From: Parus major
Taxonomy: Eukaryota > Chordata > Aves > Passeriformes > Paridae
Length of the DNA: 64,000 nt
NCBI RefSeq assembly: GCF_001522545.3
Contig: NC_031776.1
Coordinates: 31,944,709 to 32,008,708 of the forward strand
Direction of reading: 5' to 3'
Of the stretch, positions 25,184 through 34,700 are shown in pieces. The notes under the pieces are model-generated. The model was not told where the DNA came from, did not search any database, and worked only from the letters and a program-made list of their open reading frames with translations. Position numbers and translations under genes: made by a program. Position 1 is the first letter of the stretch; the number at the start of each line of letters is the position of its first letter.

Positions 25184-28100
25184 TAATACACAATAAAATA
25201 ATAATCATTAAAGATTATATTAAGAAATTTTATTGTGAATTTAAATAATGGAAAACATTGCAGCTTTCTGTGGTGCTGATTTTGGGTTTGTGAAAGAGTC
25301 TTGGCCCTCATTAGGGCTAAGGCTCCTGGACTTGCTCACACCTTTCAGGACTTGCTACTCATCCCATTCCTGTGGAATCATTACTGTGGTGCCTCCTGAG
25401 ACTGTGTTTGGGAAACTCAATCCCTCAGCACAGTCCATGCCTGAGAGCAGAGTAAGGCCATAAATCATGTGAGAGTGTGGCTGTTATTAAATATTCTGCT
25501 AGGAAGAATGTGGCTGGAGACTTTCAATCAGCAATTTTTCTAAGGTAAAAATTACTGAAAATTTAGACCCTCCTCCCAATTTCAGTCCAAGGTTAATGTT
25601 GATAAGAGATAATTTCCAGGCACCTGGAGAGCCTAGTGGTTTTGCTTTTTCTGCTCATTTATATCCAATATTCCTTCCTGAGGGTGCTGAGGTTTTCCCC
25701 ATCTCACCTTGTCCCTGCTTCCCCAGCAGTGCCATCCCAGTCAGGTACAGCCCCTTTGCCCTGGCGTTCCCAGAGGCTTTTTCAGCCACAGCCTGAAGAA
25801 ATCTCCTTGGCAAAGGGTGAGAAACTCTACACCGTGGTGCCTACTATACTTTGAAATATGAGCTGGCTGGTCTGGGCAGGCTCCTGCCCTGCTGGTCATC
25901 ACCAGGCTCAAAAGGGATGATCAAATTTCTGTCCCGATTCATGTGCAAAACATGGCAATTTCCAGGCTGGAGTGCCATCCAAGCCGTGTGGTTAAGTAAT
26001 GTGTATTTATCCTTTCAGCCTCGGCACTGGAAAATCGACCATCAATGTTCTGGGAGTTGGGAGTGGCACAGGTGAGGAGTGTGGGGATGGGGCACGGGGG
26101 GACCTGTGGGGAGCAGGAGATACTGAAACACTGGGCAATGAGGATTACTCAGACATTAGTGACAGCACTTCCCATTGAAGCACAGAAGGGCAGAAGGAAG
26201 AGTGGAGCTGGGCAGTGAGAAATGTGTGATTTTAGCTTATTTTCTGCCTCTTGGTGGCTCTCACCTGACTTTATTTGCCTCAAAGCAAGGACTCCTTCTG
26301 GTTAGGTACAAGAGCATCTTCAAACCTTGTTGGAGAGAATTAGAGACATTGTGGAGGTTCTTTCCACCCCAAATCCTGCCTTAGACTGTCCCCCCCAAAG
26401 GGATGTCTCCTACTGCTTTGCTATGGGGATCCCAGGGGCCCAGGCTGGGCAATGCCCTGCTGTCAGCAGTGCAACACCACTGCCATTAGCATGGGACTGC
26501 ATCAGCTTTTTCAAGACATGTCTCTCTGTTACTGCTGTGTTTTTACTCAGTGATAACTAGGGCTGAACTGCAAATGATATTTTTCCCCAGAGAGAAACCT
26601 ACCCTTTGGAAAAATAGCTTTAAAGTTGTTCTAAATGCATTTGTGTTTGAAAAAAGCCAAAACAACAAAACAAAAAAGTGGTGAAACAGCCAACTTTGCT
26701 CCTAGGGAAACTGGGAGAAAATAAAGAGTAGAGAAAAGAAGCAGTGGTTTGATTTGTCGGAGTTTACTTCTGCTTTGAGAAGTATTTTCAGCTGAATTTT
26801 AAGTGCTAATACTTTCAAATGAAAGCATTTTTCTCACTTTTTTAGTTTTGTTTTCCTGAGTAAGAGAAAATTAGCATTTGATTGTTTTCCCCAACTGGGA
26901 ATATGTTGGAGCATACGAGAAACCAAGCAGGAAGAAATGATTCAGTTCTCAATTACCCTCTATTTTCATTAAGTAATATAAAACAGAAATTCTGACTCCA
27001 CAAAAGCACAAGGGGGAAATGAACTTTTAGCATCATCTTTAATTTTCCTTATGTCCTCTTCAGAGGAGGTTTTAATGGAAAAACCAACCCTGTAAAATGT
27101 CCTGTTTCCTGGGTGAGTGCCCCTCACAGATGCCAGACAGGGGTCCAGACCTGCACCCCCAGCCTGCCCATGGCTGCAGGAGCTGAGCTTCTGGGGCTGG
27201 GCAGGGAGTGAGCTGGGATAGCACTGAGTAAAAGGTTATATCTGATCCCTGACCTTTTCAGAGGTGGATTCTAGTTTCACAGAGCCCCCAGAATTAGTTT
27301 AGTTGATGAAAATATTAATGGGGATTAGTGGCTGACTCCACATCCTGAATGCCTCTGTTGTGGTCCAAATCACGTTTTCTCACTCAGCCCATGTTTTCTC
27401 ATGGCTGGTTTAACTCAGAGCTGGAACTTTCCAGTTGCAGAGAGGTTCCAGCCCCGTCCCAGCCTTGCTGTGGTCAGTGCTGAAGGGTTGCTGCTGGCAG
27501 GGCAAGCTGCAGTAGAGAAAATCCTGCCCTAGAGTGCTGTGTTTTACTGATTGTTTTTACAGACACCCTGGATGAAGATGTTATTACCTGCTCTTGCAAA
27601 TACTGGATTAAGGAATTTCCAGAGGTAGAGAAAAAAAAATCTCCAAACATAAGCAGCTTTTAAGAGATCCACTTGCTGTTGAACCATCAGTGGCCCCGGG
27701 GCACGGGGCAGTGATGTTCTGCCTCGGGCCCTGCCCCAAGCCTGCAGCAGCTCTAAGAGCTGGTGCTCCCCAAACCAGGCACTTACAAACGGGCATCTAG
27801 GACTGTCACAAATTATTCAGCTGCTTGCTAGTGGGATCTTCCTTCCTGTCAGCAACGTTGGTGCCTGCACTTGCCTCCAATGGATGCAGCCACAGCCTCT
27901 CCCCTGGAGCCTCTGGCCAGCCCTGCCCTGCTGCCACTGCATTCCTCACGGGCCTGGGGTGTTTTTTCTCTAATTTCAAAAGACTCATCCTTCCTCGGAT
28001 GTCCCTGTAGTGCTGGCATGGCTGATATTTCCCTCTGTGAATTCTATTTACTGCAGCACCTGCCAAAGATGAGGGCTCTTCCTGTGGCCGGTCCATCAGC

Positions 28101-31036
28101 TGAAAGAGCAGGGAGGATGCAGGATCTCGTATCAAGACCTCTCTGTGTGACATTTGCAAGGCCAGGACTATTTTTAGGCCCCACCATCAGCTACAGACAG
28201 GATTCTTGCAGAGGTCCCATCAAGGTGGTCGCATCTGCTGTTTATTTACATAGTTTCAAGTGAACCAGGGGGACTCATACACTTGGCATATCATGGCATT
28301 TCTGGGAAATAAGCAGCATGACCTGTATCACCTCAGAAGAGGCTGGAAATTTCCCAGAACAGGAGGACAGACTGCTGCTTGCTCCTCCAGAGCTTGCTCA
28401 GGAGCACCAACAGCTAAATTTGCAGGGCACTTCCACACAAATATGAGTCTGTACCTGTATTTCCAAGATAAGCATCAGTTATTTGATGCCCTGGGCTGAG
28501 ACCATGTGGACAAACCCCAAAGTGGGAATACATTCAGAACACTGCATGTCAGTGGGTCTTTTCTCTTGTGATGCAGCTCTCCAGGTCTTGGGGCTGTGTC
28601 ACAGCAGCCACTGTGTCCCTGTGGCTGCCCCAAAGCCAGGGACCACCCCAGGTGTGCTGGGAGTTACACAGCTGCCTTCCTGCACTCACTGAAACTTGGT
28701 GGGGTTGTTGAAAACTGATGTTTCATGGTTATTTTTGTAAACAGTGAGCGGTGGTTCTTTTGACCCTTCTGTCCCACGATCCAGGGTATTGCCATGAGCC
28801 AGTCTCTGCCTTGCTCTCAGGCTTCTCTGTACCTCAGTGTTAGTTTGAGCAGCACAATACCACAGTCAGAGTGTCACCAGGCTGTGCCACTGCATGAGCC
28901 ACAAAGCAGGACATGCCTCACTTCTGCTGGGGGATGTCCTGGCAGGAGCAGTGGCAGGTGTGCTGGCATCCTTCCATGGCATTTACCTGTGTTCTGTGAA
29001 TCTGTGTTTATTGAATAGGTGAGCAGGATTTGAAAATGATCAGGATACTGCAGGCTGTGCACCCAGGGGTCTCTATTGACAATGAGATTGTGGAGCCCAA
29101 CCCACAGCACGTGGCAGCTTACAAAGGTAAGGCTACACCTGCTGCCTGGGTTACAACAAGGAGCATCCATTGGAATGATGAGTTTTTCTGCTACTTTATG
29201 AAATTCATGGCTTTATTCTACTTTTTGAAACAGAGCTGGTGAATCAAGCTCCAGACCTGCAGAATGTTTCTTTTATTTGGCACCAGCTCACTTCCTTGGA
29301 GTATGAACAGCAGGTGAAGGAGAAAGGCACACATAAGAAATTTGACTTCATCCATATGATCCAGGTAATGGACATTGCTTTAACACAGGACTATTACATT
29401 TTACTACCCTCTTCAGTTCTGCTGTATGCTTGAATTTAGGACCAGAGCTGAGCACAGCTCTCCCATAGCAATTCTGCAGAAGCTCTAAACACCGAAGCTG
29501 GCTATGCTCAGTGCTGTGAGGTGTCCCTAAATGGGCATGTGGAATCAGGAAAGTCTGGGAAGCATCTGGAACAGAATTTAAAACACCTCTAAAAGAAAGG
29601 GTTTAAGCCTTTGGAGGGTGATTGCACTGTGGAAGAGGAGTAATGGCTGTGTGTCACTGTCTCTTCTAGATGCTGTACCGTGTGGAGGATATTCCCAATA
29701 CTATCAAGTTTTTCCACAGCTGCCTCGACCATCACGGTAAACTCCTGATCATAATTTTATCAGGTAAGGGAGACCTTGTATTTTTTTGTTCCATTGCTAG
29801 AGTTTTGTGAGAGCCACAAATATTTACCTGGGGATGCCAGTGGTGCTTATTCTATAGTAAATAACTAAAAAAAATGCTGGATTTCATATGGAGAATTCAA
29901 TCTTGGGCTCAGCCTTGGGCCCCAGTGTCTGATGGGACCACTCAGGCACAGCCTTTGTGCTCTTGTTTCCCTGCTTATGGAATTAATGTAGTAGAGAGAA
30001 GTGTGGCTGTCCGTGAATGAGGGTCAGCCTTTCCTCATGGTGAAACCAGCACTGTAAAAACACAACCTGAGCTCTGGGTGGACTCTTACCTTTGTACAGC
30101 AATGACCCAGACCCCAGAAGGGCAGCAGCTGCTGCCAAGAGCCACAGGCTTTATGGCAGGACAGGAAAAAAGAGGCACAACATGATGGCACTTCTCAAAA
30201 GAATAAAGTGTTTCATCCCTCATGCCATTCATGAATCCCCAGCTCAGGGTGTGGTGGATAAAGCACAAATTCCCATGTTCCCCATTGAAACTGCCTCTCA
30301 CATTGCCTGTAGGTTGTTTCCCTTGCTGTTTGGGGCTGCTTTGAGGTATGTGTTGCTCAATGTGACCTTATAATCGAGGTTTGATGGGTGAAAACATCTT
30401 GGTTTTGGCCAAGGGACAGTTAGGAGGTAGTGCAGATGTTCAGGCTCAGCACATTGTGTGTGTTCCCTTCCTTCTGGGCAAATTCAGTACTGGAGACATC
30501 TCCCGGGAGTTTCCTTTGAACGGGACACTTTGGGAGGGAGGGCTGAGGGACACCGGCGTTTTATGAGGCACGGACATTTATAATTACTCTCGAGTGAAGG
30601 GAAAGCCCTCCTCCCGGCCCTGTCAGGGACAGGGAGCTTTCCCAGCTCGTTCCATAGCTGATTAGCTGGTGTCCCGGCAGACAGCAGCGGATGGGCCAGC
30701 CTGTGGAAGTGGCACCGGGACTGCCTGCCCGCCACCGACAGCGGCCACTACATCACCTGCGGCGGCATCACCGAGGTGCTGCGGCGGCTGGGGGTGCAGC
30801 ACCGCGTCTACGAGCTCCCGTCGGGCTGGGACATCACCGAGTGCTTCAGCGAGGGGGACGCGGTGGGCGGCCGCATGCTGGATTTCCTGACGGGCACAAA
30901 GAACTTCCAGGGCACGGCCCCGGCGGCGCTGCGGCGGCGGCTGCGGGAGGCTCTGCGCCAGCCCGAGTGCAGCAGCACCAGGGACGGCAGGGTCATCTTC
31001 AGCAACAACCTCAGCATGATCGTCGTGGACTCCTAG
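24351..31036 (+). CDS. HNMT: Histamine N-methyltransferase paralog (copy 1), six coding exons, complete
   Basis: Predicted cytosolic SAM-dependent methyltransferase of the HNMT family, which methylates the ring nitrogen of histamine and inactivates it. Coding exons: 24351-24481, 26019-26071, 29019-29126, 29234-29364, 29670-29763, 30681-31036. All introns are GT-AG and the joined frame of 873 nt encodes 290 residues; human HNMT has 292. The N-terminus carries MRSL and then HSTEHQCM (residues 23-30), with Glu26 equivalent to human substrate-binding Glu28. The SAM-binding loop is VGSGTGE (57-63), with Glu87 and HMIQ (138-141) also conserved. SSGW and LW supply the two conserved tryptophans (177, 181), and FSNNLS near the C-terminus gives Asn281, equivalent to human Asn283. 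It differs from human at several recalled pocket positions (human Phe9, Gln94, Tyr147, Phe190 and Cys196 become Thr, His, Arg, Leu and Gly). The start was chosen because M-x-x-S-M-R-S-L lines up with the human N-terminus. A same-strand paralog lies ~26 kb downstream. Confidence 0.93.
24482..26018 (+). other. Intron 1 of HNMT copy 1
   Basis: A 1.5-kb intron bounded by gtgagg and cctttcag. It contains a T-rich tract near 24766-24799 and an AGAT microsatellite. No other gene is seen inside it. Confidence 0.85.
25151..25182. repeat. (AGAT)8 microsatellite
   Basis: Eight perfect AGAT units inside intron 1 of copy 1, likely length-polymorphic between individuals. Confidence 0.97.
26019..26071 (+). 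CDS. HNMT: HNMT copy 1, coding exon 2
   Basis: A 53-nt exon, the same size as its counterpart in copy 2. It encodes GLGTGKSTINVLGVGSGT (44-61), holding the beta-strand and glycine-rich SAM-binding loop; Gly58 corresponds to human Gly60. The acceptor is cctttcag and the donor ACAG/gtgagg. The phase is 2 in, 1 out. Confidence 0.93.
26072..29018 (+). other. Intron 2 of HNMT copy 1
   Basis: A 2.9-kb intron bounded by gtgagg and ttgaatag. I found no repeat of recognisable family and no nested gene in it. Confidence 0.8.
29019..29126 (+). CDS. HNMT: HNMT copy 1, coding exon 3
   Basis: 108 nt, residues 62-97 plus one base. It begins GEQDLK and carries HPGVSIDNEIVEPNPQH. Glu87 is the acidic residue expected to bind the SAM ribose (human Glu89). 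The next cofactor-site position, Gln94 in human, is His92 here, whereas copy 2 keeps Gln. Intron 3, which follows, is only 107 bp. Confidence 0.94.
29234..29364 (+). CDS. HNMT: HNMT copy 1, coding exon 4
   Basis: 131 nt, residues 98-141, ending in phase 0 after FDFIHMIQ. Gln141 matches human Gln143. Ser118 matches human Ser120, a SAM contact. The human Thr105Ile polymorphic position is Ala103 here. The acceptor is gaaacag and the donor CCAG/gtaatg. Confidence 0.94.
29670..29763 (+). CDS. HNMT: HNMT copy 1, coding exon 5
   Basis: 94 nt, residues 142-172 plus one base. It starts MLYRVEDIPNTIKFFHSCL and ends with the hydrophobic strand LLIIILS. Tyr144 matches human Tyr146, but the next residue is Arg145 where human has Tyr147, a recalled active-site aromatic. 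The acceptor is ctcttctag and the donor TCAG/gtaagg. Confidence 0.94.
30681..31036 (+). CDS. HNMT: HNMT copy 1, terminal coding exon 6
   Basis: 356 nt including the TAG stop at 31034-31036, encoding residues 173-290. It carries SSGWASLW, HYITC, GWDITECF, LDFLTGTKNFQGTAP and the C-terminal FSNNLSMIVVDS, each alignable without gaps to the human C-terminal part. Third positions are almost all G or C and arginine codons are mostly CGG/CGC, unlike exons 1-5. The acceptor is gtcccggcag. Confidence 0.94.
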
Positions 31037-31060
31037 AGCCCGGAGCCCGCCCGGACTTGG
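30690..31060. other. CpG-rich island covering the last coding exon of copy 1
   Basis: Dense CpG across exon 6, for example 'ctgcggcggctgggggtgca', stopping abruptly soon after the stop codon. The position argues against a classical promoter island. GC-biased gene conversion or a coding CpG island fits better. Confidence 0.6.
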
Positions 31061-31238
31061 GGTTTTTTAATGCGTCCTGTCTGTGCTTTCACCGGGACTT
31101 CCACTTTTACTGCGCAGCCAGCGTGTTTTACACACCTACAGAGCGGTCTGCGCCGCCTCTGCAGCTGGGAGGATGTTATAAATATTAAATAGAAAAATTA
31201 TATGCTATAAGATTGGCTTTTCACAAAATAATGAATGT
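31037..31238 (+). other. 3' untranslated region of HNMT copy 1 (proximal)
   Basis: Sequence following the TAG stop changes quickly from GC-rich to AT-rich. It contains a variant polyadenylation signal, ATTAAA, at 31184-31189. Further signals lie at 31699-31704 (ATTAAA, in the putative LTR) and 32083-32088 (AATAAA). The true cleavage site cannot be decided from sequence. Confidence 0.5.
31184..31189 (+). terminator. Candidate poly(A) signal ATTAAA for copy 1
   Basis: First recognised hexamer signal after the copy 1 stop codon, ~150 nt downstream, in an AT-rich setting. Confidence 0.4.
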
Positions 31239-31259
31239 TATATATATATATATATATAT
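31239..31259. repeat. (TA)n microsatellite
   Basis: About ten TA units just downstream of copy 1, at the left edge of the putative LTR. Confidence 0.95.
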
Positions 31260-31745
31260 TGTTAAAGTGGTTTTGCTGTAGTTTTTATTTTGACTAAATT
31301 TAGGCATAGTAGTGGAATGGCTGATAGTTATGATTAGTTATGATGAGTTATATATATTATACTTGAACTGTCTGCCTGTCTGAGATAACAGCCAGTGAAC
31401 ATATGATGAGGACCCCAGTGATGATAGGCCAGTTATCAACACCCAGCATCTGTGGGGAGAATGGACCAAGGCCCAAACTGAAAGCGATAGGGAAGATAGA
31501 CATGTGCTCTAAAAAGGGGAGTGGCCATGAAAAACAGTTCTTGGAAAAGTTTAAAAATGGATAATTGTTTATGAATATGCAGCAGGCTGATGCAATTGAA
31601 ACGGTATCTAAAGGATGTGTCCAAAACAGCAGGTGTGCTCTTGGCAGAATGCCAAGCACCCGTCCATTTTATTGTCTTTGTCTCCTATTGTCTTTTTTAT
31701 TAAACCTTTTAGAATTTACCAGGAAAAGTGAACGTTTTTCTTCAC
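31260..31745 (+). mobile_element. Probable avian ERVL-type solo LTR
   Basis: The block looks like songbird ERVL-type LTRs as I remember them. It opens near TGTTAAAGTGG. It then contains 'gaatatgcagcaggctgatg', 'ggtatctaaaggatgtgtcc', 'ccaaaacagcaggtgtgctc' and 'agcacccgtccattttattg', then ATTAAA (31699-31704), and closes near TTCTTCACA. No internal viral genes and no clear target-site duplication flank it, so the exact ends are uncertain. The identification is from remembered pattern, not a search. Confidence 0.5.
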
Positions 31746-34700
31746 AAGAAGGTGGCAGCCCCTGTGCTGGATGTGTACAGGCCCACTGCTTCCATGTGTG
31801 CCAGGACAAAACCAGCAAGATGTCCCTGCTGCTTTGCACCCAGGTAATGTCACAGCACCCAGGCCTGAGCTGTAAGTTGCTCTGCACTAGGCTATTCCAC
31901 GTGGTTTTATCAGGCATTTACTGCCCCAAGTCTCTCAGCGTCTCACAATATAGAGATGTCTTAAAAAATTATCAGCCTTTTGGTTTGGAAAATATTTTGG
32001 AGCCCAGGATGATACTTGCACTGTGCTTTTTCAGGCAGACATTAATTTTGTTATTTTCTTACTACTGTTTGTCTCCGTATAAAATAAAAGCAACCTTAAA
32101 CCCAAAAAGTCACATCTGGTTCTGCACATGTGGGATTATAGAAAATGAAGAGCAAAGAGGTCATTGAGTTAAAAACAAAAAATATGCAAAGTACCATTTT
32201 ATGGAAGCATTAAGGGTTTTCTGTAAGTGAGAAAGATGAGCCTGAGGATGTGGAAGAGCTGGGAGTGAACTGCAGCTTGTTCTTGTGTTGCAGCCCTGGG
32301 AGGCAGCTTGGCTCTCTTGGAGCAGCATCACTGTGGCACAGCAAAACAGCACCAACAGCTCTAATATGTGGTCTGTGTGCTTAAAATGTTAATATAGGTA
32401 AGTTAAGACTATTTCCCCAGGGGCCTGAGCTGTTCAGAGGGCGGAAGGAGGTGCTGCCAGTTCCAAAGGGAGATGCCACACAGGATGCCAGCGAGGTTTG
32501 GGCCTGCATTTGGCACAGTGGTGCTGTGCAGACCTTGGACTGAGCACATGGGGAAAGCTGCCTGCAGTGTCAGCAGCCTCATTGCAAGCAGCTCCCAGGG
32601 AGGAGAACCACCAGCTCAGGTGGGAAATACCTGCAGGCACAGAAGCCATGGGTATGTCTGATTTTTCCATGCTTACGCTGGGTAGGGCACACCTCTGTGC
32701 AGCTGGAGGGGCTCAGGTTGATGTGTGGTCCAGATCAAATGGCTTCTTCCAGCACCATGAACACAAGGGTTGTCACAGTGGCTTGCAAGATATTCCATGA
32801 TTCCATGTCATTGTCACCCTGAGCCCTGCTGATCCTGCTAAAACTGTCCCACCCACCCACCTGAATGCAGCTACTGCCAGCATCACCCTAAAAAGGTAAG
32901 AAGCCCGTGGAATCATTGTGTCTCCACTCTGTCCTTTGGTTTTTTGGGTGATTTTTTTTAGGTTTGGTTTTTATCATATCTTTTTGAAATGCAGCCATTT
33001 CTCCTGAATCTACTGTAACAGGAAAAAGAAAAAAAATGGGAAAACAGTAGCATAATATCATCTCTCTGGCAGGACTGAGGCACCTTGGCCTGCAAGTATT
33101 GTTGCTGTCAGTTGCAGAAACATGAGTCAAAACTGGACAGCCTCCTCCAGAGTACCCCATACCTGTGCACAAGCTTTTTCCTTTGATCCATCCTATTGTT
33201 CATTCCACAGTCATCTCCTTGGCTGGTGCTGGCTCCCAGCACTGGGCAGGGAGTGAACAGCTGGGCTCTCAGCGCTGCTCCCATCAGTGTTCTTTTTCCA
33301 CTATGAATTCCCATGGTTTATTCCCAATCAGCAGTGATGTCTCAGTCTCTACCTGGTAGATTAAGAGGAAAAACAAAAGGTACCATAAGCCAGGTTGCTT
33401 TTCAAGTTTTGAAGGAAAATCTACCTGTTAGTCTTTGCAGACAAAACAGGTTTGTCCAGATTTTCCCCAGCCCAAGAGGTTTTCCAACCCCTCTTTGGAG
33501 TTTCTTGTGCAGACAGACGTATTTCCAATAAGCAGATACTCAGCAAGACCCATCTGTGAGCACAAAATTTACCCACACCATTGCAAATCAATGTGAAAAT
33601 GCTAAAAAAAAAAAAAGGAGCACTTCAAAGCAGACTGTTTAGTGAAAGGCTGGGGAGATGAAACAGGGCACCCCATTAAAAATACAGCTGATCAATGCTT
33701 TATATGTAATTTTTCCTTTGATTCTTCAAAAGCAAGTAGTTTATCAAGAACTCTGCTTGTACACCTGGAATAAATAGCATCCTAAGTGTCCCATTTGTTT
33801 ATATATTTATTCTTTGGTGAACATGCTGTTTAATAACTATTTGTTTTGCTTTCTAAAAGACGCTCTCCCCCCCATGCAGAATTTCAGCCTGTGCTTCCCC
33901 AGCAGCAGGAGTGTGGCCACGAGAGGGCTGCAGCAGCCAGCGGAATAAATCCACCTCCCAAAAGGCTGGGAATGCTGAGCTGCAGCAGGCAGGCAGACAA
34001 ATGTGTTCAGCTTCCTTTGCTGGCTCATCACATCCCAGCAGTTGGGGACCACACTTTTTTCTGTTGCACTCATGGGCTCTGACTCCAATTCTGGGCTCTG
34101 GTTTGTAAAAAAAGTCACGATGGCACAAGGGAGGCACAAAATCTGCTTTTGGGTTGTTTTTTCTCCCACGTGATGGCTGCAGCTCGGCTGGAGAGACAGC
34201 TCTGTGGAGGGGAACACCTTGAAGGGGATGAAGAAGGGGTGAGAGACAGCTTCAGCCTTAGCTTTGAGCCAGATTAACCCTGCTGAGCTCAGTCCAGGAG
34301 GAGCCCTACTCCATAATGTGTTCCATGGCCATTCCCGGTTAGTGAGGAGCCAGTCCGTGCCTCCGGGGGGAATTGTGATGCTCCATCACAATTTGTGTTT
34401 GTCTGAGTTTGATTTGAGTTCGTCCCAGCCCAGAGAGAATGCTTTGTGGATGACCAGCCCTGTGCTCTCTGCAGCAGAATCAATGCCTGCAAAACCCAAA
34501 CTGTACAATTTCACAGATTTTGTCCTCATTTCCAGTCCATAATGTGCCTGTTCAATGCACAGCTCTGATTGTGTTACAGACCCCTAAAAAGGAGCTTCAG
34601 AGAACCCTTTACAACATCAAGGATGGATAATTTTAGTTTTACTGGGCCTGTATGCAGTCTTGGGGGCTGAATGGTTTGTCTTTGAAGTGTTAAGGCTTCT

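Noticed and set aside
30691..31188. 165-codon frame over the last exon of copy 1
   Set aside because: It is the wrong frame of HNMT exon 6. The correct frame continues from exon 5 and ends at 31036.
31565..32167. 200-codon open frame downstream of copy 1
   Set aside because: It begins within the putative LTR and has no recognised domain. There is no similarity to retroviral proteins that I can see.
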